Part shown: positions 1 through 10,300 of the stretch, piece by piece
Position numbering within the stretch: the stretch's first letter is position 1
How the letters are laid out: each line of letters starts with the position of its first letter
Origin: Bacteroidales bacterium
Lineage (GTDB): Bacteria; Bacteroidota; Bacteroidia; Bacteroidales; UBA932
DNA: 64,000 nucleotides
Assembly (NCBI GenBank): GCA_017458145.1
Contig: JAFTGA010000019.1
Span: forward strand, 35,818 to 99,817
Reading direction: 5' to 3'
The notes under the pieces: model-generated
Databases searched by the model: none
The model's input: only the letters and a program-made list of their open reading frames with translations
Told to the model about the DNA's origin: nothing
Position numbers and translations under genes: made by a program

Positions 1-1
1 A

Positions 2-9
2 CAAAAATA
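2..9 (-). promoter_or_regulatory. possible -7 box, minus strand
   Basis: Read on the minus strand this is TATTTTTG, a match to the Bacteroidota -7 consensus TAnnTTTG. It would serve a gene to the left of the window, divergent from the gene at 130. Only the motif supports it. Confidence 0.25.
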
Positions 10-129
10 GACAATTTCGGGCAAAGGCATTCCGCTTTCACTGAAGAAATCGGCCCGTTCGCTGAAACTTTTTCAAATCGGCAAAAAAATTGCCCTGGGA
101 GCCGGGTGTGTGACTAAAACCATTGTATT

Positions 130-1842
130 ATGAGAAGAGTAGCATTTTGTTTCCTGCCCGCTGTCTGCTTCGCATGCAGCAGCCTTTCCGATCCACTGGC
201 CATCAACTCGTCCGAAAGCGAGAGTACGGAACCCTATGTCAGCAATTACAGCCAGGACGACGAGGGAGACAATATCGACAATGTCTCCTTTGACCGGACC
301 ATCACCATCACGTTCTCGCCGTCCGGCTCCGCGTCCGTATCGGGCGACGAGCACGGCATCGTCAAGGTCAGCGGCAATGACGTGACCGCCGACAATTCCG
401 CGTATGACGAAAAAGTCCTTTACCGGCTCACCGGAAGCACCTCGGACGGTTTCTTCAAGCTTTACAGTGCCAACAAGCAGGCGATTGTGCTCGACGGCGT
501 GAGCATCACCAACGGCAGCGGCGCCGCCATCAACAACCAGAGCAAGAAGCGCACCTTCGTGGTGCTTTCGGGTTCCAACACGCTCGCGGACGGCGCCGAT
601 TATTCCGACACGCCCGCCGATGAGGACGAGAAGGCGGCTTTCTTCAGCGAGGGGCAGCTCGTCTTCAGCGGCACCGGATCCCTCACCGTCACGGCCACGG
701 GCAAGGCCGGCATCACCTCCGACGATTATGTCCGTTTCCTGGGCAGCCAGACGGTCTCGGTGAAGTCCTCGGCCGGACATGGCGTGCGCGGCAAGGACGC
801 CGTGGTGGTCTCGGACGGCACGCTAGGCATCACCGTCAGCGCGGCCGGCAAGAAGGGCATCTCTTCCGATGGCGACGTCCTCTTCGAGGGCGGGAAAACG
901 ACCGTCAGCGTGTCCGGCGCCGTGGACACATCGGACAGCAGCGATCTCAGCGGCTCGGCCGGCGTCAAGGCCGACGGCGTGTTCACGATGAAGGACGGTG
1001 CGCTGACCATCACCAACACCGGCAAGGGCGGCAAGGGCATCAGCGGTGACCAGCAGGCCTATTTCTACGGCGGCAGCGTCAAGGTGACCGTGTCCGGGGC
1101 CAATTACGGCACTTCCTCCTCCGGCGGTTTCGGCGGGCCCGCCGGCTGGGGCGGCAACAACTCTTCCGACAACTCCGTCGCGGCCAAAGGCATCAAGTTC
1201 GACGGTGACATCGTGATCGAGGGCGGCTCCATCAGCGCCACGGCCTCCAGCCACGAGGCCATCGAGTCCAAGGGCACGATCAGCATCTCCGGCGGCACTG
1301 TCTATGCCAAGTCCTCCGACGACGCCATCAACTCCGCCAGCCACCTGACCATCTCCGGCGGTCTCGTATGCGCCTGGTCCACGGGCAACGACGGCCTGGA
1401 CGCCAACGGCGATATGTATATCAAAGGCGGCGTGATCTACGCGGTCGGCTCCGGCGGGGCGGAAGTGGCGCTCGACGCCAACACCGAAGGCGGCCACAGA
1501 CTCTATATCAGCGGTGGCACGCTCTTCGCCCTCGGCGGGCTCGAAAGCGGCGCCCAACTCACCCAGAACTGCTATTCCGCTTCCTGGAACAAGAGCAGCT
1601 GGTACGCCCTGACGGTCGGCTCCGACACCTTCGCGTTCAAGACGCCTGCCTCCGGCGGCTCTGGACTCGTGGTCTCCGGTGCATCCAAGCCCGGATTGAA
1701 GTCCGGCGTCAGCGTGTCCGGCGGCAGCAGTATCTTCGAAGGAACGGGCATGACCGGCGCCACGGTCACCGGCGGTACGGATGTCAGCCTGTCCTCCTAC
1801 TCGGGCGGCAACGGCGGCGGCATGCCCGGCGGGAGGTGGTAG
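130..1842 (+). CDS. secreted carbohydrate-binding (Cthe_2159/DUF4353-type) lipoprotein
   Basis: A 570-residue exported protein. The N-terminus is a short hydrophobic leader with a cysteine at residue 16, so it is probably a lipoprotein, although the lipobox (VCFAC) is not canonical. From about residue 50 it consists of Gly/Ser/Thr-rich rungs (repeated ISGG, GITSDD, GIKFDG, AINS motifs) typical of a right-handed beta-helix. They match the family once called DUF4353, whose clostridial founder Cthe_2159 binds cellulose and acidic sugars. The protein ends in a Gly-rich tail (GGNGGGMPGGRW). It is a close paralogue of the C-terminal two thirds of the next gene and starts a co-directional run that includes a VTC-domain and a DUF4956 gene. 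The ligand is unknown. The family call is from sequence pattern and memory, not from a search. Confidence 0.75.
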   Translation: MRRVAFCFLPAVCFACSSLSDPLAINSSESESTEPYVSNYSQDDEGDNIDNVSFDRTITITFSPSGSASVSGDEHGIVKVSGNDVTADNSAYDEKVLYRLTGSTSDGFFKLYSANKQAIVLDGVSITNGSGAAINNQSKKRTFVVLSGSNTLADGADYSDTPADEDEKAAFFSEGQLVFSGTGSLTVTATGKAGITSDDYVRFLGSQTVSVKSSAGHGVRGKDAVVVSDGTLGITVSAAGKKGISSDGDVLFEGGKTTVSVSGAVDTSDSSDLSGSAGVKADGVFTMKDGALTITNTGKGGKGISGDQQAYFYGGSVKVTVSGANYGTSSSGGFGGPAGWGGNNSSDNSVAAKGIKFDGDIVIEGGSISATASSHEAIESKGTISISGGTVYAKSSDDAINSASHLTISGGLVCAWSTGNDGLDANGDMYIKGGVIYAVGSGGAEVALDANTEGGHRLYISGGTLFALGGLESGAQLTQNCYSASWNKSSWYALTVGSDTFAFKTPASGGSGLVVSGASKPGLKSGVSVSGGSSIFEGTGMTGATVTGGTDVSLSSYSGGNGGGMPGGRW

Positions 1843-1944
1843 CACCGGTCCTGTCTGCTGATGGTCTTTGTCCGTTCGCTGAAAAAAGGAAGGGCTCTCC
1901 GGAAATCTTTCTATTTTGCGCAAACAAACACGCTGATTCTTAAT

Positions 1945-4521
1945 ATGAATAACATGAAACAATTCCTGAACCTGTCAGTTCTCGCGGCGCTCCTCCTGCC
2001 CGTCGGGGGGTGCGTCGGAGACCTGATCACCCTGGAAGAAGACGAACAGACCGTTGTCGTCCAGGTGGATCCGTCCCTGGCCTGGAGCGCTTCCTCGTAC
2101 GAAGCGACCCTCGGCGCGGACAATACGTTCCCGACCCTGACCAACGAGTACGGCGTCAGCGTGTCCTATTCTTCCTCCGACAAGAGTGTCGCCACGGTCG
2201 GCTCCGACGGCACCGTCACGCTCGTGGCGGCCGGCACGACCACGATCACGGCCGTCTCGGCGGAGACGGAGGAGTACGAGGCCGGCAGCGCCTCCTACAC
2301 GCTCTCCGTCGTCAAGAACGGCAACAGCATCTATTGGAGCAACGCTTCTTATGAAGCCACGCTGGCCTCCGATGACAACAGTTTCCCCACGCTCACCAAC
2401 GAGCACAAGTTGACGGTCAGTTATGCCTCGTCTGACGAATCGGTCGCTACCATCTCGTCCGACGGCACCGTGACCCTGGTCGGCGTGGGCACGACGGGCA
2501 TCTCCGCCACAACGGAAGCGACGGACACCTATGCCGCCTGTACGGCCACGTATTCGCTCAAGGTCGTCAAGCACGAGGTCTCGCTGACCTGGTCCGCCAG
2601 CTCCTGCTCCGCCTCCCTGGCCGGTACCAACACCTTCCCGACGCTGACCATCGACCCTTCCGACGCAGGCATCAGCGTCAGCTACGCCTCGTCCAACACG
2701 GCCGTGGCCACGATTTCCGCCGACGGCACCGTCTCCCCGGTCGCCAAGGGCACCACCACGATCTCCGCCACCTTCGACGGCAACGACACCTATTCCTCCG
2801 CCTCGGCCTCCTACTCCCTGACGGTGACGGACGGCAGCGACGACGGCGCCGTGTCGATGGTTTTCGATTCCGCCGGAGACACCGGATCCGATGACGACAT
2901 CTCCAATACCACCTTCACCCGTCTGGTCACGATCACATACGCCTCCGGCGGAGCCAGCGTGTCCGGCTACAGCGCCGTAAGCGATGTATTCGACGTCAGC
3001 GTGAGCGGCAACCAGGTCACTATCAGTTACTCCGGCTCCGAGAATGTGGCCTACAAGCTTACCGGAACAGCTTCCGACGGTTTCTTCAAGCTCTACAGCA
3101 CCAAGAAGCAGGCCCTCTGGCTGAGCGGCGTGTCCGTCACCAACAGCAGCGGCGCCGCTGTCAACAACCAGAGCGGCAAGCGCACCTTCGTCTATCTCGA
3201 AGGGACCAACACCCTTGCCGACGGCTCCTCTGCCGCGTATTCCACCAGCGGGGACGAGGATATGAAGGGCGTGCTTTTCTCCGAAGGGCAGCTGATCTTC
3301 AGCGGCAGCGGTTCGCTGACCGTCACGGCCAACAACAAGCAGGGAAAGTCCGGCATCGTCTCCGACGATTATGTACGGATGATGGACAGTCCGACCGTCA
3401 GGGTCAGCGCCGGCAGTTCCGCCGGACACGGCATCCGGGGGAAAGAGTATGTCCAGCTCTCCGGCGGTTCGCTGACCGTCTCTACGGCCGCGAATATGAA
3501 GAAAGGTATCGGCTCCGACGGCTATGTGTTCGTGGAGGGCGGGCAGACCGGGATCACCGTCACGGGCGGCGTCGCCTACGACAGCGACGATGCCGAGTAC
3601 AAGGGGACGGCCGGCATCAAGGCGGACAACTACTTCGCGATGACGGGCGGCACCGTGACGATCACCAACAGCGGCACCGGCGGCAAGGGCGTCAGCGCGG
3701 GCAGCTACGACTACTATTCCGAAAACGGCTCTCTCTCTGACAGTTATATCTCCGGCGGTACCCTGACCGTCAAGACCACCGGCAGCGAATCCAACGATGT
3801 CTCCTCCAAGGGAATCAAGATCGGATTCAAGCAGAAGTCCGGCAGCAGTTACATTTATGCCGGCAATCTGAAAATTTCCGGCGGAGCCGTCAACGTGACC
3901 GTCTCCAAGAGCGAGGGCATCGAGTGCAAAGGTTCGCTGACCGTCTCCGACGGTGAAGTATATTCCTATTCGACGGGGGATGATGCCATCAACAGCCAGG
4001 GAGAGCTGAATATCTCCGGCGGCGCGGTGTACGCCTATTCTTCGGCCAACGACGCCATCGACAGCAACGGCAACACAAAACTTTCCGGCGGCTATGTCTT
4101 CGCCGTCACGACGAAGGGCAGCCCGGAAGTGGCGCTCGACGCCAACACCGAGGGCGGCTATAAACTCTACATCAACAGTGGCGCCACCGTCGTGGCCTAC
4201 GGCGGTCTGGAAAGCGGCTATTCCGCCTCGCAGACAGTCTACAGCATGAATTGCTCGGCAGGCAACTGGAATGCCCTGTACAACGGAAGTTCCTGTCTGG
4301 CGGCATTCAAAGCCCCGTCCGGCATTTCCAGCGTAGTCGTATCCGCTCCGTCCCTGAGCAGGGGCTACACGGGTGTGACCGTCGGCGGCAGCACGCTCTG
4401 CAACGGTATCTGGGCCACGTCCGGAATTTCCGGCGGCACGGAAACCTCCCTGAATTCCTACAATGGAGGCGGCAATCAGGGCGGAGGGGGCAACCAAGGC
4501 GGTCCCGGGGGCGGAAGATAA
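1945..4521 (+). CDS. lipoprotein with three Big_2-like domains and a Cthe_2159-type carbohydrate-binding beta-helix
   Basis: The start at 1945 gives a leader with a lipobox ending at Cys23 (LLPVGGC). An ATG at 1954 is equally possible, and an upstream in-frame ATG at 1861 would spoil the signal peptide. After the leader come three tandem bacterial Ig-like (Big_2) units of about 80-90 residues. Each has the pattern W-S-x-x-S-Y-x-A-x-L ... FPTLT ... VSYxSSD ... VATxSxDGTV ... GTTxISA. From about residue 310 to the end there is a beta-helix domain paralogous to the preceding protein, ending in a very Gly-rich tail. The Ig units would hold the binding domain away from the outer membrane. Total length is 858 residues. 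It probably shares a function and transcript with the flanking genes. Confidence 0.75.
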   Translation: MNNMKQFLNLSVLAALLLPVGGCVGDLITLEEDEQTVVVQVDPSLAWSASSYEATLGADNTFPTLTNEYGVSVSYSSSDKSVATVGSDGTVTLVAAGTTTITAVSAETEEYEAGSASYTLSVVKNGNSIYWSNASYEATLASDDNSFPTLTNEHKLTVSYASSDESVATISSDGTVTLVGVGTTGISATTEATDTYAACTATYSLKVVKHEVSLTWSASSCSASLAGTNTFPTLTIDPSDAGISVSYASSNTAVATISADGTVSPVAKGTTTISATFDGNDTYSSASASYSLTVTDGSDDGAVSMVFDSAGDTGSDDDISNTTFTRLVTITYASGGASVSGYSAVSDVFDVSVSGNQVTISYSGSENVAYKLTGTASDGFFKLYSTKKQALWLSGVSVTNSSGAAVNNQSGKRTFVYLEGTNTLADGSSAAYSTSGDEDMKGVLFSEGQLIFSGSGSLTVTANNKQGKSGIVSDDYVRMMDSPTVRVSAGSSAGHGIRGKEYVQLSGGSLTVSTAANMKKGIGSDGYVFVEGGQTGITVTGGVAYDSDDAEYKGTAGIKADNYFAMTGGTVTITNSGTGGKGVSAGSYDYYSENGSLSDSYISGGTLTVKTTGSESNDVSSKGIKIGFKQKSGSSYIYAGNLKISGGAVNVTVSKSEGIECKGSLTVSDGEVYSYSTGDDAINSQGELNISGGAVYAYSSANDAIDSNGNTKLSGGYVFAVTTKGSPEVALDANTEGGYKLYINSGATVVAYGGLESGYSASQTVYSMNCSAGNWNALYNGSSCLAAFKAPSGISSVVVSAPSLSRGYTGVTVGGSTLCNGIWATSGISGGTETSLNSYNGGGNQGGGGNQGGPGGGR

Positions 4522-4543
4522 TCCTATTTAATCAGAATGCAGT

Positions 4544-4954
4544 ATGAACAAGATAGTTTGTATGGCAGCGGCGCTGCTGCTTTCGGTCTGCGGGGCGTTT
4601 GCGCAGACCGGCACCCAGAAGATCAACAAGAAGAACCTGGTGATCAAGGAGTGGAACACCGACGCAAACTCCAAGACGCGGGTCCTGGACCATATCACGA
4701 CCTTCAATGCCGACGGCAAGAAGATAGAAGAAATCGAGTACGGCCAGTCCGGACAGAAATGGCGCAAGCGCTTCGAATACGATGCCGCAGGCAAGGTCAG
4801 CGTAGAATACGTGTACGACGACCGCAACCGGCTGGACAACTACAAGAAGTTTGAATACAACGAGTTCGGACGCAAAAAGACACAGTACACCTATTCTCCG
4901 AAGGGAAAACTCAAAACCATCAAGGTGTATGAATACATCGCCGAAGACGCTTGA
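4544..4954 (+). CDS. small exported protein with YD/RHS-like repeats
   Basis: A 136-residue protein with a clear signal peptide (cleavage near AFA-QT, residue 20). The mature part has short repeats of the type F-x-x-D-G-K-K-I-E-E-x-E-Y and F-E-Y-D-A-A-G-K, which resemble the YD/RHS or MORN-like strands found in many small Bacteroidota periplasmic proteins. It starts 22 bases after the preceding gene and its 3' end overlaps the start of the VTC gene by 26 bases, so it belongs to the same transcript. No enzymatic motif was seen and its function is unknown. Confidence 0.7.
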   Translation: MNKIVCMAAALLLSVCGAFAQTGTQKINKKNLVIKEWNTDANSKTRVLDHITTFNADGKKIEEIEYGQSGQKWRKRFEYDAAGKVSVEYVYDDRNRLDNYKKFEYNEFGRKKTQYTYSPKGKLKTIKVYEYIAEDA

Positions 4955-5723
4955 GCAAGCGCTGGATTCTTTCTCCCCGATCCACCTCGGGGAGATGGAT
5001 TCCATCAAGTTGATGAACCGCATCGACACCAAGTTCCTCACCACGGAGCAGACGCTTGTCGGCATCCTGGAGGATGCGGCACGGCAGGGCTACCGGGCGC
5101 TGGAGACGGAGGGGACGAAGATCAGTTCCTATGACTCGCTCTATTACGATACCCCCGGGCGGCAGATGTTTCTGGATCACCACAACCGGCGGTTGGTCCG
5201 CCAGAAGGTCCGGACCCGCACCTACGTCGGAAGCGGCCAGACCTTTCTGGAGATCAAGCGGAAAAACAACCACGGTCGTACCAAAAAGAAACGGACGGAG
5301 ATCGCGGCGGCAGCCTTTAAGGATTTCCACGCGGATGCGTCCGGGATGGCCCTGCTGGAGAAATACTGTGCCTTTCCGGCTGACAGCCTGAGTCCCGTGC
5401 TGGAGACCCTTTTCCGCCGGATCACGCTGGTCAACGCCGCCAGGACGGAGCGCCTGACCATCGACACGGCCTTGAGTTTCGTGAACCACCGTACCGGACA
5501 CGAGGCCTCCCTGCGGGATGCCGTGATCATCGAACTCAAACAGGACGGCCGGGCGGCGAGCGAGATGCGGGGGATCCTCCTCGGCCACCGCGTCAAACCG
5601 ATCCGCGTGAGCAAGTACTGTATCGGAGAGACCCTGACGGACGAGACCGTGAAACATAACCGTTTTAAATTGAAAATCAGAACGATTGAAAAAGTAATCA
5701 ACAAAAAACTGACGACGATATGA
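4929..5723 (+). CDS. VTC-domain polyphosphate polymerase family protein
   Basis: A 264-residue soluble protein with the tunnel-fold pattern of the VTC4 catalytic domain, which makes polyphosphate from ATP. Visible landmarks are R31-x3-K35 (NRIDTKF), YYDTP at 72-76, the basic strand RQKVRTRTY at 91-99, E108-I-K110 in TFLEIKRK, a second acidic/basic strand IELKQDGR (E202, K204) and VSKY with K229. All these positions are expected for triphosphate binding, so it looks catalytically competent. The start at 4929 was chosen because the homologous region begins there; a longer frame would begin at 4851 inside the upstream gene. Its stop overlaps the DUF4956 start (ATGA at 5720-5723). VTC and DUF4956 genes commonly travel together, and whether the bacterial product is polyphosphate is an inference. 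Confidence 0.8.
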   Translation: MNTSPKTLEQALDSFSPIHLGEMDSIKLMNRIDTKFLTTEQTLVGILEDAARQGYRALETEGTKISSYDSLYYDTPGRQMFLDHHNRRLVRQKVRTRTYVGSGQTFLEIKRKNNHGRTKKKRTEIAAAAFKDFHADASGMALLEKYCAFPADSLSPVLETLFRRITLVNAARTERLTIDTALSFVNHRTGHEASLRDAVIIELKQDGRAASEMRGILLGHRVKPIRVSKYCIGETLTDETVKHNRFKLKIRTIEKVINKKLTTI

Positions 5724-6487
5724 TGCTGCAAACAGACAATTTGGGAGAATACAACCTCGCTGACGAGGATGTATTCGACGTCCAGGCCATCACGGATGCG
5801 ATGATGACCCCGGTCCAGAGCCTGACGGAACTGGGAATCCGGTTCCTGCTGAACCTGGTAGTATGCTGGGTTATCGTACACTTCTTCTACTACCGCAAGA
5901 GCCACAGGCGCGACTATTTTTTCACCTTTCTGGTCTTCTCTTCCGCCATGGTCCTGCTGCTCTATATGATGGGCAATGCCGAGGTGGGTGTCGGGCTGAC
6001 CCTGGGCCTGTTCGCCATCTTCGGCGTGATCCGCTACCGCACGGAGACCGTCCCGATCCGGGAGATGACCTACCTGTTCGTCATTATCGCCCTGGCGGCG
6101 CTCAACGGCCTCTCGCCGCTCTTCCGCCTTGCCGGAGCCGTCACGGACCATGCGCACTATGTGCTGGATGCCGCCACGCTCGGCGTCACGGTCCTGGCCA
6201 ACTTGCTGATTGTCGGGCTGATATGGATCCTGGAGAGCGGACGCTTCCTGGCGCAGACCTCGACCAAACTGGTGCTCTACGACCGGATCGAACTGATCGT
6301 CCCGGAGCGGCGTGCCGAGCTGGTCGCCGACCTGGAGAAGCGCCTCGGATTCCCGGTCGAAGACCTGGAAATCGGCCACGTGGACTTCCTCAAAGACGCG
6401 GCCTTCATCAAGGTACGCTACCGGCTCTCCCAAGGACAGGACGCCACGATCGACCAGCTCACAAAAGCCAAAGATTATGTCGGATAA
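5720..6487 (+). CDS. DUF4956 domain-containing membrane protein
   Basis: A 255-residue protein with about four to five membrane segments in residues 35-170, then a soluble C-terminal domain (about 180-255) that looks like a small ferredoxin-like domain. The conserved run GLFAIFGVIRYRTETVPIREM, just after the second or third helix, is typical of DUF4956. It overlaps the VTC gene by four bases, so the two proteins are probably translationally coupled. Partnering with the VTC enzyme is an inference from gene order here and in other genomes I remember. Its biochemical activity is unknown. Confidence 0.8.
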   Translation: MMLQTDNLGEYNLADEDVFDVQAITDAMMTPVQSLTELGIRFLLNLVVCWVIVHFFYYRKSHRRDYFFTFLVFSSAMVLLLYMMGNAEVGVGLTLGLFAIFGVIRYRTETVPIREMTYLFVIIALAALNGLSPLFRLAGAVTDHAHYVLDAATLGVTVLANLLIVGLIWILESGRFLAQTSTKLVLYDRIELIVPERRAELVADLEKRLGFPVEDLEIGHVDFLKDAAFIKVRYRLSQGQDATIDQLTKAKDYVG

Positions 6488-6502
6488 TAGAATTATATAT
6501 AT

Positions 6503-7300
6503 ATGAAAATCAGATACTTATTCCTTTCCTCCCTGTTGCTTGTTCCGTTCCTTGGCCGGGCCCAGGGGACGGAGAACGCCCTGGAGAACGACTTCGCTAC
6601 GCGCACTTCCGTCGCGTTGGACAAGAAACTCGCCAAGGGCCTGCACCTGACGGCCGAGTATGAACTCCGGACGGAGAACGCCCTTTCCAAAATCGACAGG
6701 CACCAGGCCTCGCTGGGCCTGACGTACAAGTTCAACAACTGGCTCAAGGGCGGCCTGGAATACACGTTTTTCGACCGCTATGGCACCAACGCGGGCTGGC
6801 AGCCGCGCCACCGCGCCTCGGCTTTCCTCACGGTCGGCTACAAATTCGGCAACTGGCGCCTCTCACTGCGGGAAATGGCCCAGCTGACCCACAAGACCGA
6901 GGACTTGAACAGCTATCAGGAAACCCGGAATCCGGTTACGCTCAAGACGCGGCTCAAGGTCCAGTACAAGGGATTCGCCGCCGTCGAGCCGTACGCATTC
7001 TTCGAGTTCAAGACCGTCCTGAACGATCCGGCCTGCGCGGCCACCTGGAATACGACGCAACAGGCGTACACCGCCTATACGTTCAAGGGCTATACCGATA
7101 CCTACATCAACCGCTACCGCGGCGGAATCGGCCTCACCTGGAAGATCAGCAAGCAGCACGCCATCGACCTGTACGGCCTGTTCGACTATTGTCGTGACAA
7201 GAATATCGACACCAACAAGGAGGGGACCAGGCTCAAGAGCCTGACCTGGGACCGGACGTTCCGCTCCACAGTAGGTCTCGGCTACACGTTCTCGTTCTGA
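6503..7300 (+). CDS. DUF2490 outer-membrane beta-barrel protein
   Basis: A 265-residue protein with a signal peptide (cleavage near GRA-QG, residue 21). The rest is made of alternating amphipathic strands rich in Tyr/Phe/Trp, such as LTAEYELR, LGLTYKF, GGLEYTFF and VGYKFGNWRL. It ends in phenylalanine (GYTFSF), the usual terminal signal of an outer-membrane barrel. The pattern fits DUF2490. It lies 15 bases downstream of the DUF4956 gene and closes the cluster. It could be the outer-membrane outlet or anchor of that system, but nothing in the sequence shows a substrate. Confidence 0.75.
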   Translation: MKIRYLFLSSLLLVPFLGRAQGTENALENDFATRTSVALDKKLAKGLHLTAEYELRTENALSKIDRHQASLGLTYKFNNWLKGGLEYTFFDRYGTNAGWQPRHRASAFLTVGYKFGNWRLSLREMAQLTHKTEDLNSYQETRNPVTLKTRLKVQYKGFAAVEPYAFFEFKTVLNDPACAATWNTTQQAYTAYTFKGYTDTYINRYRGGIGLTWKISKQHAIDLYGLFDYCRDKNIDTNKEGTRLKSLTWDRTFRSTVGLGYTFSF

Positions 7301-7320
7301 AACGAGCCTGCGGGAAGGCG

Positions 7321-10300
7321 CTACTTGTGTGAGACGCTGTACTGCACGCCGAGTTTCTGGAGGGCGCCGATGAAGGGTTCGCAGACGGATACGGCGTATT
7401 TCTTGGACTTGAAGTCCAGATTGTAGCCCGTGGCTTTGTCGTGCAGCAGCAGGGAGAGCGGGGTCTTGCCTTTGTACTTTTTGAGGGTGGACACGAGGCC
7501 CGCGCGGAATTCCGGCGAGAGCCGGTCGGACGCGAGGATGATGCTGAAGCCGGTGAGCAGGTCCTCTCCCAGGTTGCCCAGCAGGGTGATTTTCTTGATC
7601 TTGAACCCGTAGGGAGCGCGCTTCCCGGCGGCCCGCTCCTCGGGCTTGACGAAGTACCGTGAAGCAATCTCGCCTTCGATGAAGATCTGGGCGTGCAGCT
7701 GCATATAGGGCAGCCAGGCCTGGTAGTCCTTGCCGAAGAGGGCGAACTCGAACGTCCCACTATAGTCCTCTACTACGACGCGAGCGCCCTGGGAACCGTT
7801 GCGCGTGGTCAGGGTCTTGACATCCGTGACGATGCCGGCGACGGCGGCCTTGCCGGCCTTGTCCTGGCCCTCGCATTCGTCGATGCGCGCCTGCAGACCG
7901 CTGAGAGGGCAGTCCGCGAAGGTCTCGATCTCAAAGCGGTAGCGGTCCAGCGGGTGCGACGAAAGGTACATCCCCACGAATTCCTTCTCCTGCTGGAGCA
8001 GCGCGAGGAGATCCTCGTCTCCGCTCATCACCGGGGCTTCCGGCCGCACGGGCTTGAGCTCCTCGACCTCGCCGAAGAGCGAGTTGGCGGAATCCATCTG
8101 GTCGTTGCGGTAGAGCCCGGCGTAGCGGACGATCTCGTCGATGAAGAGTTCCCCGTTCTTGCACGGGAGGAAGTATTGCGAACGCTTGAGCCCGAATGAG
8201 TCGAGGGCGCCGGAATAGACGAGCGTCTCGACGCTGCGCCGGTTAAGCATTTCGGCCATCCGCTCCACGAAGTCGAACAGGTCCGAGAACGGACCGTGCT
8301 CCGTGCGTTCGCGGATAATGGCCTCCACGACGTTCTCGCCGAAACCTTTCAGGCCTCCCAGGCCGTAGCGGATATCGCCTTTCCGGTTGACGGAGAACTG
8401 CGCGTCGGATTCGTTGACGTCGGGGCTGAGCACACGGATGCCGGCCTTGCGGCAGTCGGCCATGATCTCCTTCATCTCCTCCATGTTGGAGATGTTCTGC
8501 GTGAGGTTGGAGGCCTGGAACTCCGACGGATAATGGGCCTTGATCCAGGCCGTCTGGTAGCTCACCCAGGCATAGCAGGTGGCGTGCGACTTGTTGAATG
8601 CGTATTTGGCGAAGGCCTCCCAGTCGGACCAGATCTTCTGCAGGACGTTCTCGGGATGCCCGTTGGCGAGGGCGCCCTTCATGAAGGACTCCTTGAGCGA
8701 GTCGAGCACGGCCTTCTGCTTCTTGCCCATCGCCTTGCGGAGCTTGTCGGCCTTGCCCTTGGAGAAGCCGGCGAGTTTCTGCGACAGGCGCATCACCTGC
8801 TCCTGATAGACCGTGACGCCGTAGGTCTCCTTGAGCAGTTCCTCCATTTCGGGCAGGTCGTAGTGGATCTTGGACGGATCGTTCTTGCCGGCCACGAAGT
8901 CCGGGATGTAGTCCATCGGGCCCGGGCGGTAGAGGGCGTTCATGGCGATCAGGTCCTCGAACCGCTCCGGGTGCAGGCGGATCAGCCACTCCTTCATGCC
9001 GCCGGATTCAAACTGGAAGATGCTCTTGGTGTCGCCCCGGGCGTAGAGGTCATAGACAGCCGGGTCGTCGATCGGGATGGCCTCGATGTCGATGTCCTTG
9101 CCGAAGCGCTTCTTCACCAGGGCCAGCGCGCGGTCGATGATGGACAGGGTCTTGAGCCCGAGGAAATCCATCTTGAGCATACCCACGTCCTCGATCTTGG
9201 TGCCTTCGTACTGGCTTACCCAGACTTCCTGCCCCGTGGCCTTGTCGGTGCCTATCGTGATGGGGATGTAGTCCGTGAGGTTGCCGCGGCCGATGATCAT
9301 CGCGCAGGCGTGGATGCCCGTCTGGCGGATGCAGCCCTCGAGCTTGAGGGCGTATTCGAGCACCTCGCGCACGAGCGGCTCGCCCTCCTCGTACTCGTGT
9401 TTGAGCTCCTTGATGTACTTGACGCTGTTCGCCAGCGTGGGTTTGTATTCCTTGTCCTCGCCGTTCTCCCGGACCACGATCGGGCGGTCGGGGATCATCT
9501 TCGTAAGGCGGTTGGACTCGGGGATGGGGAGGTTGGAGATGCGCGCCACGTCCTTGACGGCCAGCTTCGCGGCCATCGTGCCGAACGTGATGACGTGGGA
9601 GATATGGTCGGCGCCGTAGTGGTCCTGCACATACTGGATCACGCGGTAGCGCCCTTCGTCGTCGAAATCCACGTCGATATCCGGCATCGAGATGCGCTCC
9701 GGGTTGAGGAAGCGCTCGAACAGGAGATCGTAGCGGATCGGATCCAGGTTGGTGATGCCAAGGCAGTAGGCCACGCACGATCCGGCGGCGGAGCCGCGCC
9801 CCGGACCCACGGACACGCCGTTGCGCCGCCCCCAGTTGATGAAGTCCTGGACGATGAGGAAATAGTCCGGGAAACCCATATAGGAGATGGTCATCAGCTC
9901 GAAGTGCAGGCGGTCTTTCTGCTCGGGGGTCAGCGTGTCGCCGTAGCGTTTCCGCGCGCCTTCGTAAGCCAAGTGGCACAGATAGGCCACGGACCGGCAG
10001 AATTCGTCGCCGCGGTAGGTTTTGACCTCCTGGCCGTCCGCATCTTTCGAGACGTCGTATTTGCCGTTTTCGATGATGTCGGCATAGGCCGAGAGGTGCG
10101 TATCGATCCGGGCGAGGAATTCCTCCGGGAGTTCGAACTTCGGCAGGACATGGCCGCGGTTGATTTCATAACGCTCCACCTTGTCGAGCACTTCCAGCGT
10201 GTTGGTCAGCGCTTCCGGGTGCTCCGGGAAGAGCGCCGCCATCTCCTCCTCGCTCTTGAGGTATTCCTGCTGGGTGTAGCGCAGGCGCTTGGGGTCGTCC

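Noticed and set aside
1975-4497. An 840-codon minus-strand frame opposite the Ig/beta-helix gene
   Set aside because: Antisense of a repetitive Gly/Ser/Thr-rich gene, which seldom makes stops when reversed; no start signal or motif.
7640-7665. CTCGGGCTTGACGAAG in dnaE, similar to the element core
   Set aside because: It lacks the right arm and codes for an ordinary stretch of DnaE.
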